A stretch of DNA of 64,000 nt from an uncultured Oscillospiraceae bacterium (GTDB lineage: Bacteria; Bacillota; Clostridia; Oscillospirales; Ruminococcaceae), in contig CAJUAN010000001.1 in assembly GCA_910584715.1 (NCBI GenBank), positions 1-64,000 of the forward strand, written 5' to 3'. The translations under genes and the position numbers were made by a program. The notes under the pieces were generated by a model. That model saw nothing but the letters and a program-made list of their open reading frames with translations, ran no database searches and was not told the origin of the DNA. Shown one piece after another: positions 33,534 to 41,985 of the stretch (position 1 is the first letter of the stretch; each line of letters starts with the position of its first letter).

Positions 33534-35165
33534 TTACTGGACTTTGACCTCATCTGCTTTGCTTGAAACAGCCTGCGCTTCACGCTTTTCTTCCGACTCC
33601 CCTATTTCGGACAGATCCTTTCCAAGAAGCGCGGGAAGCTCCATTCCCGCCTGCTTGAATACCTCGTTAAGCGGCGGCACGGACTTCATCATGCCCGCAA
33701 TAAAATCCGCCGTAGCGGTGTTCCCGTCGCCGTTTTTGCCGCCGTCCCAAACGGTAACCTTGTCGATCTTGATATTCTTGACAGCATCAACCTGAATACG
33801 CATAAGTTCTTCAAGCTTGTCTGCAACAAGCATTTTAACTGCGGAATCCGCGTCTCCGGCAGCTTCAATAAGGGTACGCATACCCTCCGCCTGCTTCTGG
33901 AGTATCTCCTGCGCACCGCGGGCTTCAGCTTCCATTTTGGCAAACAAAGCGTCCGCTTCGCCTCGTGCCTTGCGTCGGAGAACTTCCGCTTCGGCTTCCG
34001 CGGCGATCTCGGCTTTCTGCTTTTCGATCTGAGCCTTAACGATTACGTCAGCCTTTTGCGTGGCCATCTCAAGCTCCGCACGTTTATTTTCCGCGTCCTG
34101 CTGAGCCTGGTAAGCTTCTTCCTTAGCCTTTGCAGCCTGAACAGCCTCGGCGGTAATGGCTATCTTCAATGCCTCCGCTTCCTTTTCGCGGCGGTTAGCT
34201 TCGGACTGCGCAACGGATACCTTGGCGTTGTTTTCACCCTCGATAGCGGCGGCGTTTGCGGCAGCCACTTGGATACGCTGCTCCTTCATAGCGTTTGCCT
34301 GACCGATCTCACCGTCTCTGCTCGTCTGAGCTACTGCTATCTTGGCGTCGTTTGTGGCTTTCGCCTCCGCCTCAGCCTCTTTCTGACGGCGTATGGACTC
34401 GGATTGAGCGACCGCGATCTTAGCGTCGTTTTCACCCTCGATAGCGGCAGCATTTGCGGCGGCTACCTGAATACGCTGATCCTTGCGGGCGTTAGCCTCG
34501 CCGATAGCGCCGTCCCTGTCCTTTTCGGCGACGCTCTTTTTCGCGTCGTTAATAGCCTTTGCGGCGGCTTCCTTACCGAGCGCGTCGATGTAGCCCGACT
34601 CGTCGTTGATATCGGTAACGTTTACGTTGATGAGCCGCAGACCTATCTTCTTGAGTTCTATCTCAACGTTATTGGATACCGCCACAAGGAACTTATCACG
34701 GTCTGTATTAATCTCTTCGATTTCCATGGTGGCGATAACAAGACGGAGCTGTCCAAAGATGATATCCTTTGCAAGCTCTTGTATCTCCATCATCTTGAGG
34801 CCCAGCAGACGCTCAGCTGCATTCTGCATGATACCCGGTTCAGTAGAGATACCTACCGTAAAACGGGACGGTACGTCCACACGTATATTTTGCTTGGAAA
34901 GAGCATTTTTAAGGTCAACATTAATAGAAATAGGGGTCAGGTCAAGATACTGGAACGACTGGATAATAGGCACGATAAAAGCCGCGCCGCCGTGGATACA
35001 CTTAGCGCTTTTCGCCTGACCGTTCTTGTCGGTACCCACCTTACCGTAAATTACCATGATTTTGTCCGACGGACACTTTCTGTACCTCGACAGAATTGCC
35101 GCAACCGCGGCGAAAATGACTACCGCAATGACGCATACAGCGATCAAGGTTTCAGGATTTCCCAT
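33534..35165 (-). CDS. floT: Flotillin-like SPFH/band 7 membrane scaffold protein
   Basis: 543 residues. One N-terminal membrane segment (8-28), an SPFH/band 7 domain (30-200), a long Ala/Glu-rich coiled coil (200-440) and a C-terminal oligomerisation part (IKIDKVTVWDGGKNG, PALLGKD). Bacterial flotillins organise ordered membrane patches. The coiled coil contains a duplicated unit of about 46 residues (QRIQVAAANAAAIEGEN occurs twice). It is downstream of an NfeD-like gene, the standard partner. The symbol is by family. Confidence 0.92.
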   Translation of the reverse strand: MGNPETLIAVCVIAVVIFAAVAAILSRYRKCPSDKIMVIYGKVGTDKNGQAKSAKCIHGGAAFIVPIIQSFQYLDLTPISINVDLKNALSKQNIRVDVPSRFTVGISTEPGIMQNAAERLLGLKMMEIQELAKDIIFGQLRLVIATMEIEEINTDRDKFLVAVSNNVEIELKKIGLRLINVNVTDINDESGYIDALGKEAAAKAINDAKKSVAEKDRDGAIGEANARKDQRIQVAAANAAAIEGENDAKIAVAQSESIRRQKEAEAEAKATNDAKIAVAQTSRDGEIGQANAMKEQRIQVAAANAAAIEGENNAKVSVAQSEANRREKEAEALKIAITAEAVQAAKAKEEAYQAQQDAENKRAELEMATQKADVIVKAQIEKQKAEIAAEAEAEVLRRKARGEADALFAKMEAEARGAQEILQKQAEGMRTLIEAAGDADSAVKMLVADKLEELMRIQVDAVKNIKIDKVTVWDGGKNGDGNTATADFIAGMMKSVPPLNEVFKQAGMELPALLGKDLSEIGESEEKREAQAVSSKADEVKVQ

Positions 35166-35203
35166 ACTTCATAACCTCCAAAATAAAATTTTATGTAAAA
35201 AAA

Positions 35204-35314
35204 TTATGCACGCTTTTTGCCTTTTTCTAAAGACGTTCTTATAAAAAACTTATCTTCAATAACATCAAACAGAATGCCAAAGGCTTCACAAATAAATTCA
35301 ATTAAAAATTCCAT
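35204..35314 (-). CDS. 36-residue small protein between nfeD-like and flotillin genes
   Basis: ATG 35314 begins four bases after the NfeD stop and the frame ends at 35204. The product has a hydrophobic/acidic half (EFLIEFICEAFGILFDVIED) and a basic tail (LEKGKKRA), like an amphipathic membrane-surface helix. The ribosome site AAAGG is modest. It resembles nothing I can name; support is position and continuity of the operon. Confidence 0.45.
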   Translation of the reverse strand: MEFLIEFICEAFGILFDVIEDKFFIRTSLEKGKKRA

Positions 35315-35318
35315 AAAA

Positions 35319-35999
35319 TCACAGCCTTTCAACTACCAGAGTCTCTCCGTTAAGGTCGGTAACACGAACCGCCGTACCAGTTTTAAGCATTTCTCTCTCG
35401 TTTGACACCGCGCTGCACTCCATAAAACGCCCCTGCAATGTCAGCGTAACCTTGCCCTCGCCCTCTCCGGCGGGAGGTATGGGTATGTACACCGTTGCGT
35501 TTTCACCTATCGCATTTCTGAAATCTATAGTACCGTTCTCGGTAAGTTTTCTACTGATCTGCACAAGCTTTGCAATGCCGTACATAGCAAAAAATCCTGC
35601 CACAAGTCCCAAAGGGATAGCTCCCGCACTTGGAAGACCGCTGCTCAGAGCGGCAATGGATACCCAGCCTGAGACTGCAAGAAAAGCTACAATTCCCTGC
35701 ACCGTAAAAAGCTGTAACGAAGAATACGAACTGTGAACGTTTAATTCCGAGCCGTCCGAAGCATCAGCAGACAAGTCTGACAAATCGCCAATATCACCCA
35801 CATCTCCGATGTCTCCGAAATCCGCGCCGCCCATGTCTCCCATATCAATACCGCTTGTATCGCTTAGATTCACGTCCGAATCCCCTCCGAATCCGGATAT
35901 TGACAATATCGTCTGCAAAAGCAGCAGCAGCGTGGACGGTACGGCAATGCAGTACAGTATCCGCACAAGCGTTGATAAACTTTCCCACCACTCTGTCAT
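35319..35999 (-). CDS. NfeD-like membrane protein, flotillin partner
   Basis: 226 residues from ATG 35999, with AAGGGGG upstream (the frame extends to 36143 but that part covers the promoter). One membrane segment near 15-35, an Asp/Gly-rich linker with repeats of G-D-I-G-D (about 50-90), two more membrane segments (100-145), and a C-terminal OB-fold-like beta domain (160-226, GENATVYIPIPPAGEGEGKV). This is the short NfeD form that accompanies flotillins. Membrane-bound. Confidence 0.8.
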   Translation of the reverse strand: MTEWWESLSTLVRILYCIAVPSTLLLLLQTILSISGFGGDSDVNLSDTSGIDMGDMGGADFGDIGDVGDIGDLSDLSADASDGSELNVHSSYSSLQLFTVQGIVAFLAVSGWVSIAALSSGLPSAGAIPLGLVAGFFAMYGIAKLVQISRKLTENGTIDFRNAIGENATVYIPIPPAGEGEGKVTLTLQGRFMECSAVSNEREMLKTGTAVRVTDLNGETLVVERL

Positions 36000-36031
36000 A
36001 AGCTCAGCCCCCTTAATGTAAATATCATTTA

Positions 36032-36169
36032 CTATATTATAACTCCGCAGTAAAGCTTTGTCAAGTAGTTTTTCAGAAAAACAAGCAAAAACCACAAATA
36101 AGATATGGAAAGCCATACGGCAGGGTATTGGAACATTTCCCAAAACGTCTTTTCAAGCAGCTCCGTCAT
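36032..36169 (-). CDS. 45-residue single-span membrane protein at the head of the flotillin operon
   Basis: ATG 36169 with GGGAGAG upstream; TAG at 36032. Acidic N-terminus, then a hydrophobic span (PAVWLSISYLWFLLVFL) and a short basic tail. It lies between the regulated promoter at 36250-36222 and the second promoter at 36064-36036, whose elements are inside its 3' end. No family known. A translated small membrane protein or a leader peptide are both possible. Confidence 0.45.
   Translation of the reverse strand: MTELLEKTFWEMFQYPAVWLSISYLWFLLVFLKNYLTKLYCGVII
36036..36064 (-). promoter_or_regulatory. Promoter of the nfeD-like/flotillin genes
   Basis: TTGACA (36064-36059), 17-bp spacer, TATAAT (36041-36036) on the minus strand, within the 3' end of the 45-codon ORF. 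Near-perfect consensus. Confidence 0.75.
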
Positions 36170-36196
36170 AATTTATCATCTCTCCCCCCGCGTTTA

Positions 36197-36250
36197 CTTT
36201 AGGTAAATTTAATTTACCTAAAGTATAGCATACCGCTTTCCGTTTGTCAA
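36197..36250 (-). promoter_or_regulatory. Promoter with palindromic operator upstream of the flotillin operon
   Basis: TTGACA (36250-36245), 17 bp, TATACT (36227-36222), immediately followed by the perfect 27-bp palindrome CTTTAGGTAAATT-T-complement (36197-36223). Its GTAAATT core is also found at 36405-36419. Position over the start site implies repression. Confidence 0.75.
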
Positions 36251-36372
36251 TATTCCAAGCAGATATTATACAAAAATTTTATGTGCCGTACTTTATCAAA
36301 CTGAATAAGCTCCCAATTTTAAAGGCTTTCCGGAGCATAAGAATATATTTTTAAAATTTTACGTTTTTCCTA

Positions 36373-36419
36373 TTGCATTTGTTGAAAAAGTATGCTACAA
36401 TAATGTAAATTCAATTTAC
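36373..36419 (+). promoter_or_regulatory. Promoter with matching palindromic operator upstream of the XRE regulator
   Basis: TTGCAT (36373-36378), 17 bp, TACAAT (36396-36401), then GTAAATT-C-AATTTAC (36405-36419). The same arrangement as at 36197-36250, suggesting that the regulator represses both itself and the divergent flotillin operon. Confidence 0.75.
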
Positions 36420-36441
36420 TCTGCAAGAAAGGAGAAGCATT

Positions 36442-36996
36442 ATGACTTCCGAGGAACGCGGAAAACGTATAAAAGAAGCCCGCATCTCAAAGAAAATGAC
36501 TCAAAGCGAGGTTGTGGGAACGTTCATTACGCGGAATATGCTCAGCCAAATCGAAAGCGGAGCCGCCGCGCCGTCACTGAAAACTCTCGAATACCTTGCC
36601 TCTGTGCTGGATATACCTATTTCAACACTTCTGCCCCAGGGAGAAAGTGACATGGACGGCGCTCTTCTCTCAGACGCAGAGCTGCTGGTGAACTCCAGAC
36701 GGCTTTACAGCGAAGGACGTTACCGCGAAGCCGCATCTGCTCTCCAATCCGCTGATGTCAGCAGTCCGCTGTATGACGAGTTAACCGCCGTCCGAGCACG
36801 GTGCTGCCTGAGGCTCGCAGAACAGCTTGCAGATGAAAATTCCCCAAAAGCCGCCGAATATGCTAAGGAGGCTTCCGCTCTTGCGGACATTGGTTTTTTT
36901 GCCAACAGTGACGTAAAGTCAAGCGCTTTACATCTATTGGGGGAAATTGCGGAAAAGTTAAAGAAATATTATGATGATATTATTTCAAGTATATAA
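36442..36996 (+). CDS. XRE-family regulator with TPR-like C-terminus
   Basis: 184 residues behind AGAAAGGAGAAG. Residues 8-65 form a helix-turn-helix (KRIKEARISKKMTQSEVVG, TRNMLSQIESGAAAPSLKTL, read in parts), and residues 75-180 are paired helices like TPRs, which sense a protein or peptide partner in RRNPP-like regulators. The operator at 36405-36419 lies over its own promoter and the longer version controls the divergent promoter, so it is the likely repressor of both. The effector is unknown. Confidence 0.85.
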   Translation: MTSEERGKRIKEARISKKMTQSEVVGTFITRNMLSQIESGAAAPSLKTLEYLASVLDIPISTLLPQGESDMDGALLSDAELLVNSRRLYSEGRYREAASALQSADVSSPLYDELTAVRARCCLRLAEQLADENSPKAAEYAKEASALADIGFFANSDVKSSALHLLGEIAEKLKKYYDDIISSI

Positions 36997-37014
36997 TATA
37001 AAAGGGGTATTTTT

Positions 37015-37779
37015 ATGAACAACGCACCTATAGTATTCAATCCCGATGAACCGATTGCCCACTACGAGCAAAGCGGAAAACGCTATAGAAAAATTAAAAA
37101 AAGGCTTACTTTCGGCATTGTCACAACCATTCCTGCCTTTCTTCTCGGAGCCGCCTGCATTGTCTATAACCCTTGGCTCATGGCAGTTTTCGCTTTTTTT
37201 GCACTGCCGTTTACGCTGTTGTCTATAATCGGCTGCGTAACAAGAAGAACCAAAATGTGTCTTGCCTCCGTTCTGCTTGGCATAATACTTGCCATTTTAT
37301 CTGCCGTCTCAAATTCAATGTTCGCTCCTTTCGGTGCAGCGGCTTACCTTCTCGCTGCTTATGCAGAGTTCATGGCTGTTTCCGCCTCGAACGAATTTTA
37401 TGAACTGAAAGAGCTTCCCGGCTTTCCGTTTTTCGATCCGTCCATGGACGATATTTCTTTTGCTGCAAAAGATCACTTCGGAGCTGATGAATTTATAGAC
37501 GAGAGCGGACTTTACACAGAAAAAAAGACTTATAGATTTGATCCGAGTGAACTTGAACCGTCGGACGAAATGGAGGAAATAGTTACCGGAATTTCCCTCT
37601 TAAAGGAAGGAGATACTCCTCCGCAAACCGAAGAAATCCAAACCGGTGAAAGCAAAAGCAAAGATGAAGTACCCAAAGATCTCGCCCCCGAAATGTATAC
37701 CGAAAGCGCTTATGAACAAATGATAAGCGCTCTTCCGGAAAAACGGGAAGATATTTCGGACGTTGAGCTTTTCAGCTAA
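37015..37779 (+). CDS. Membrane protein with acidic cytoplasmic tail, cotranscribed with the XRE regulator
   Basis: 254 residues; AAAAGGGG upstream and 18 bp after the regulator. Two to four hydrophobic segments lie in residues 30-120 (FGIVTTIPAFLLGAACIV, LASVLLGIILAILSAVS), followed by a hydrophilic Glu/Asp/Ser-rich tail (125-254) without known motifs. Sharing the operon with the flotillin repressor suggests that it acts in the same membrane-related response, which is inference. Confidence 0.65.
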   Translation: MNNAPIVFNPDEPIAHYEQSGKRYRKIKKRLTFGIVTTIPAFLLGAACIVYNPWLMAVFAFFALPFTLLSIIGCVTRRTKMCLASVLLGIILAILSAVSNSMFAPFGAAAYLLAAYAEFMAVSASNEFYELKELPGFPFFDPSMDDISFAAKDHFGADEFIDESGLYTEKKTYRFDPSELEPSDEMEEIVTGISLLKEGDTPPQTEEIQTGESKSKDEVPKDLAPEMYTESAYEQMISALPEKREDISDVELFS

Positions 37780-37814
37780 AACTGCACTTGGTCATTATAC
37801 GGTTACAAACCAAA

Positions 37815-37850
37815 AACAGCGTATGTAAAGACATCTTCACATACGCTGTT
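37815..37850. terminator. Bidirectional terminator between the XRE operon and glnN
   Basis: A 12-bp stem (AACAGCGTATGT and complement) with a 12-base loop; T-rich on the right and A-rich on the left, so it serves both converging units. Confidence 0.8.
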
Positions 37851-37874
37851 TCTATTTTTACCGTTTTGTTGTTT

Positions 37875-39983
37875 TTATACTCTGAACAGCAAATCCGCAT
37901 AGGTCGGGAAAGGCCATATGCTTTCGGGAGCAATTGTCTCCAGTTCGTCCACAACGGCTCTCAGCGACTGCATTGCCGCAAACACCTCGTCGCGGTAGAA
38001 TCTGGCGGTAGGCTCGCCGTCCTCATAGTTCTTTACGTCCAACAGCTTCGCATCAAGAGCGTCTGTAGCTTCAAGAATACTGTTTGTAAGGCAGGAAGCC
38101 TTATCAGCAATCTTCTTTTCAGCGTCAAAGCTTACGCCCGCCGCCTTCTTGGAAACAATAGAATCGGAAAGGAACTTTGTGAACTCGCAGCCCGCGGGAA
38201 TTATCTGTTTTCTCGCCATATCCACCATTGTAAGAGCTTCGATATTTATGATCTTGGAATAATTATCCAGAAGTATCTCTTTTCTGGACTGTATCTCCGT
38301 TCTTGTGAGAACCTTGAATTCCTCAAAAATTGCAACGTTTTTATCATCAGTGTAGTGAGGAACCGCGTCAACCGTGGAAACAAGATTGGGAAGCCCGCGT
38401 TTTTCCGCCTCTTTTACCCATAAATCGTCATAGCCGTTGCCGTTGAAAATGATCCTCTTATTCTCCTTATATGTTTTAAGGAGAAGCTCATTCAAGTCAT
38501 CTGTAAAATTCTTCGAGCCCTCAAGAGTATCTGCAAACTCTTTAAGAACGTGTGCAACGATTGTATTAAGTATCATGTTGGTACAAGCTATAGAATCCGC
38601 AGAACCCAAAGCTCTGAACTCAAATTTGTTTCCGGTAAAGGCAAATGGAGACGTTCTGTTGCGGTCGGTAGTATCCTTAGGGAAATTAGGCAATGCCTCG
38701 ACTCCTATAACGAATTCATTATCCTGATTCTTGGTAATCATTTTTCCTGTTTCGAGAGCGTCGAGAATAGTCTGAAGCTCATCACCAAGAAAAATCGAAA
38801 CTATCGCAGGGGGAGCCTCGTTTGCACCCAACCTGTGGTCGTTACCCGCGGAGGCGACCGAAAGACGGAGCAGGTCGGCATAATCGTTTACCGCCTTGAT
38901 AACAGCCACAAGGAAGGTCAGGAACTGAATATTATCCTTTGGATCATCGCCGGGATCAAGAAGATTCTGACCGTCGTTTGTAGAAATTGACCAGTTATTG
39001 TGTTTACCGGAACCGTTCACGCCTGCATAAGGCTTTTCATGGAGCAAACATACAAGACCGTGCTTGATAGCGGTTTTCTTCATGATCTCCATAGTAAGAG
39101 CGTTCTGGTCGGCAGCAATGTTCGACGTGGTAAAAATTGGGGCAAGCTCGTGCTGAGCTGGAGCAACTTCGTTATGCTTTGTTTTGGCAAGGATACCCAG
39201 CTTCCAGAGCTCCTCGTCCAGATCCTTCATGTAAGCGGAAACCCTGTCTTTGATGTTGCCGAAATAATGATCTTCAAGCTCCTGACCCTTGGGAGCCTTT
39301 GCGCCGAAAAGCGTTCTGCCTGTCAGCATAAGATCGCGGCGCATATCGTGCAGCTTCTTGTCAACAAGGAAGTACTCCTGTTCGGGACCTACAGTGGTAG
39401 TAACTCTTGTTGCAGTAGTATTTCCGAAAAGTCTGAGAACCCTTATCGCCTGCTCGGAAATAACGTCCATGGAACGGAGAAGCGGAGTCTTTTTATCAAG
39501 TATCTCACCGGTGTAGGAACAGAAAGCCGTAGGTATGTAGAGAGAACCGTCCTTGACGAAAGCGGGAGAGGTGGGATCCCACGCAGTGTAGCCTCTCGCC
39601 TCAAATGTAGCTCTCAGACCGCCGGACGGAAACGAAGAAGCATCAGGCTCACCCTTTATAAGCTCTTTGCCGGAAAATTCCATTATTACTTTTCCGTCCT
39701 TGGTGGGAGAAATGAAAGAGTCATGCTTTTCAGCTGTAATGCCTGTCATAGGGTGAAACCAGTGGGTATAGTGAGTCGCGCCCTTTTCAACCGCCCATTC
39801 CTTCATTGCGGAGGCGATGACCTCAGCAACGTCTGGGTCAAGAGCGATACCGAGACGCTGAGTCCTGAGCAGACCCTTATAGACGTTTTTCGGAAGCCTG
39901 TTTTTCATGGTCTCCTCATTGAAAACGTTGCAGGCAAAATAATCCTGTACGCATTTCACATTCTGATTCATAACTTCTGACAT
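37875..39983 (-). CDS. glnN: Glutamine synthetase type III
   Basis: 702 residues, the usual length of GSIII, ATG after GAGGGAGG. Makes glutamine from glutamate, ammonia and ATP in the cytoplasm. Signature segments: SFPSGGLRATFEARGYTAW near 115, GPEQEYFLVDKK near 205 (metal-binding Glu), VNGSGKHNNWSIST near 325 (glutamate/ATP site) and AGNDHRLGANEAPPAI near 385. Single-gene unit with its own promoter and an attenuator-like leader. GSIII is common in Bacteroidetes and Ruminococcus-type Clostridia. Confidence 0.97.
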   Translation of the reverse strand: MSEVMNQNVKCVQDYFACNVFNEETMKNRLPKNVYKGLLRTQRLGIALDPDVAEVIASAMKEWAVEKGATHYTHWFHPMTGITAEKHDSFISPTKDGKVIMEFSGKELIKGEPDASSFPSGGLRATFEARGYTAWDPTSPAFVKDGSLYIPTAFCSYTGEILDKKTPLLRSMDVISEQAIRVLRLFGNTTATRVTTTVGPEQEYFLVDKKLHDMRRDLMLTGRTLFGAKAPKGQELEDHYFGNIKDRVSAYMKDLDEELWKLGILAKTKHNEVAPAQHELAPIFTTSNIAADQNALTMEIMKKTAIKHGLVCLLHEKPYAGVNGSGKHNNWSISTNDGQNLLDPGDDPKDNIQFLTFLVAVIKAVNDYADLLRLSVASAGNDHRLGANEAPPAIVSIFLGDELQTILDALETGKMITKNQDNEFVIGVEALPNFPKDTTDRNRTSPFAFTGNKFEFRALGSADSIACTNMILNTIVAHVLKEFADTLEGSKNFTDDLNELLLKTYKENKRIIFNGNGYDDLWVKEAEKRGLPNLVSTVDAVPHYTDDKNVAIFEEFKVLTRTEIQSRKEILLDNYSKIINIEALTMVDMARKQIIPAGCEFTKFLSDSIVSKKAAGVSFDAEKKIADKASCLTNSILEATDALDAKLLDVKNYEDGEPTARFYRDEVFAAMQSLRAVVDELETIAPESIWPFPTYADLLFRV

Positions 39984-40011
39984 AAAAATTCCTCCCTCAA
40001 ATAAACAAAAC

Positions 40012-40056
40012 GCTTCAGCACACGAGTGACCCCGTATGCTAAAGCGCCGTTGCTTT
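40012..40056 (-). promoter_or_regulatory. Attenuator-like structured leader of glnN
   Basis: In the transcript a first hairpin AAAGC-AACGGC-GCTTT has a six-base loop with A at 1 and G at 4, as in ANTAR-protein targets. A second, longer stem GCTTTAGCATACG/CGTGTGCTGAAGC shares the GCTTT and is followed by GTTTTGTTTATTT, like a terminator. The two are mutually exclusive. A second ANTAR-type hexaloop is not clear, so the mechanism is only suggested. Confidence 0.45.
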
Positions 40057-40073
40057 AACTATTCAATGTATAT

Positions 40074-40102
40074 ATAATACACTATATGTTCCGTTTTGTC
40101 AA
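40074..40102 (-). promoter_or_regulatory. Promoter of glnN
   Basis: TTGACA (40102-40097), 17-bp spacer, TATTAT (40079-40074), giving a leader of about 84 nt. From 40103 to 40403 I see no gene or site, apart from the end of a 71-codon frame (40472-40257) that starts in the repeat at 40404 and is probably not real. Confidence 0.7.
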
Positions 40103-40403
40103 TACCTTTTTTACCATTTTGCATAATCCCAAGATTTTTCTTGCAAACTGCACTATATATTTTACAAATCTGCATATTTTTTATAGAAAATATGCAATAA
40201 GTCAATTCGGGGTATTCTTTTAGATTTAATTTTCTTCATACGGCTATGCGGCTCCATTAATATTTTGTACTTTTTGACGCCAGCCTCTTCAAATCATTTT
40301 CCTGACATTTTTTCTCCCGAAACATATACTCCATCTTCTTACTTATACAAATCGCTGCCCGCGTAACAAATAAGACTAAAATTATAGCGGTACATAAAAA
40401 TAT

Positions 40404-40492
40404 CTGTAGAGGACGGATTTCCCGCCCCATTGTACCAATAATTTTTTGTACAGCGGACAGGCTCGCAAGCAAAGAGACACCTGCCCCTACAG
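40404..40492. repeat. Short palindromic-ended repeat (MITE-like), 89 bp
   Basis: Begins CTGTAGAGGACGG and ends in the near-complement CTGCCCCTACAG (9 of 12 matching), with an internal TGTACC/TGTACA pair and GC content far above the flanks. It looks like a small non-coding insertion in the glnN-adh intergenic region. Only one copy is seen in this window. Confidence 0.35.
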
Positions 40493-40610
40493 TAAGGTTA
40501 TTTTTATAGATTGCTATAAATAATTTTTATGGCTTTCAGATATAGCTAATTAAGGTATATAAACCATATAATATTACAAAAAAGCATAGCAGTCTATACA
40601 ATAAAAGCAT

Positions 40611-40639
40611 TTGCATTTAATAAAAAAATGTGATATACT
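40611..40639 (+). promoter_or_regulatory. Promoter of the alcohol dehydrogenase gene
   Basis: TTGCAT (40611-40616), 17-bp spacer, TATACT (40634-40639), 35 bp before the ATG. Confidence 0.65.
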
Positions 40640-40673
40640 GTAAAATATAAATTATAATATTGGAGGCGCGCTT

Positions 40674-41837
40674 ATGAAATACGATTTTAACTATTACAAC
40701 CCCACAAAAATCTATTTCGGAAAAAATTCGCTTGACAGCCTTGCAGGCGAGCTTGCGAATTACGGAAAAAACATTTTGCTTGTTTACGGCAAAAATTCCG
40801 TAAAAAAAATCGGACTTTACGATAAAGTCACTGATATTCTCAAAAACGCCGGCAAAAATATTTTTGAGCTTTCAGGCGTCAAGCCCAATCCCTCCTATTC
40901 TCAGCTTTTAGATGGCGCTGAAACCGTCCGCAAAAACAACATCGACCTTATTCTCGCATTAGGAGGAGGCTCCGTTATCGACTGCTCCAAAGGAATTTCA
41001 GTTTCAGCATACTGCGATGGCGACCCTTGGGAAAAATATTGGGTAAACGGCGAAACTGTGACCAACAAGATTGTTCCTGTGGGCTCAATACTTACAATGG
41101 CGGGAACAGGTTCCGAAATGAACGGAGGCTCGGTTATCACAAACGAGGAGAAAATGCTCAAAAACGGCAGAGTATTCGGTCCTGACGTTTATCCGAAATT
41201 TTCGATATTAAACCCAGAATTTACATACAGTGTTCCTGTTTATCAAATGAAAAGCGGCATTTTCGATATCATGTCGCATCTTATGGAGCAGTATTTTTCG
41301 GGAGACGACGACAACGTTACCGACTATGTGATCGAGGGTCTGCTGAAATCTCTTATCGTCAGCACACGGGCAGCTTTAAAAGATCCTGAGGATTACGAAG
41401 CCCGCAGCAATATCATGTGGAATGCAACTCTGGCTCTGAATACAGTCTCCGGACTTTCCAAAACTCAGGACTGGGAAGTACACATGATAGAACACCAGCT
41501 CGGAGCATATACCGACTGCGCCCACGGAATGGGGCTTGCGGTAATTTCTATACCGTACTACAAATATATTTATAAAGACGGTATCGACAAATTCGTACGG
41601 TATGCCAAAAATATATGGGATATTGATGTTTCCGCAATGAATAAAGACGAAGCCGCTCTTGCAGGAATTGAAAAGCTTTTTGATTTTATTAAGGAATGCG
41701 GTATCCCTACAACGCTTCGTGAACTTGGCGCAGCAGAGGAAATGCTTCCGAAAATTGCCGAAAGCAGCGTAAAAGGCGGCGGCTACAGGCACATGGATAC
41801 TGAGGATATTCTCTCAGTTCTTAAAGCTTGCTATTAA
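40674..41837 (+). CDS. Iron-containing alcohol dehydrogenase (butanol dehydrogenase-like)
   Basis: 387 residues, TTGGAGG upstream. Group III alcohol dehydrogenase: Rossmann-like NAD(P)-binding motif LALGGGSVIDCSKG near 98-111, AGTGSEMNGGSVIT near 143, and metal ligands in DIMSHLMEQY (Asp, His) and DCAHGMGLAV (His). Reduces aldehydes such as butyraldehyde or acetaldehyde during fermentation. The closest class seems to be the NADPH-dependent BdhA type, by overall pattern only. Single gene between its own promoter and a terminator at 41857-41888. Confidence 0.92.
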   Translation: MKYDFNYYNPTKIYFGKNSLDSLAGELANYGKNILLVYGKNSVKKIGLYDKVTDILKNAGKNIFELSGVKPNPSYSQLLDGAETVRKNNIDLILALGGGSVIDCSKGISVSAYCDGDPWEKYWVNGETVTNKIVPVGSILTMAGTGSEMNGGSVITNEEKMLKNGRVFGPDVYPKFSILNPEFTYSVPVYQMKSGIFDIMSHLMEQYFSGDDDNVTDYVIEGLLKSLIVSTRAALKDPEDYEARSNIMWNATLALNTVSGLSKTQDWEVHMIEHQLGAYTDCAHGMGLAVISIPYYKYIYKDGIDKFVRYAKNIWDIDVSAMNKDEAALAGIEKLFDFIKECGIPTTLRELGAAEEMLPKIAESSVKGGGYRHMDTEDILSVLKACY

Positions 41838-41856
41838 AACATTTATTTGAAAAAAA

Positions 41857-41888
41857 CACGGTTCGGCGCATTTTTATGCCGAGCCGTG
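41857..41888. terminator. Terminator of the alcohol dehydrogenase gene
   Basis: CACGGTTCGGC at 41857-41867 pairs with GCCGAGCCGTG at 41878-41888 (one G-T), extended by GCAT/ATGC, and followed by CTTTTATTTTTA. Confidence 0.8.
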
Positions 41889-41985
41889 CTTTTATTTTTA
41901 ATGCTGTCCATGGATTGACTATTTAAATCAAAGTTACAAATTAAGGATTTTTACCGCCAAAGCGCTCCTTTATTTGTAAATATCA

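Noticed and set aside
34056..35174. 372-codon frame on the plus strand
   Set aside because: Antisense to the flotillin gene; low-complexity codons of the coiled coil keep the opposite strand open.
39000..39980. 326-codon frame on the plus strand
   Set aside because: Antisense to glnN; the product has no family pattern.
40257..40472. 71-codon minus-strand frame with one hydrophobic segment
   Set aside because: Starts inside the palindromic-ended repeat with a TTG and a weak ribosome site; perhaps the rest of a small gene cut by that repeat, but not supportable.
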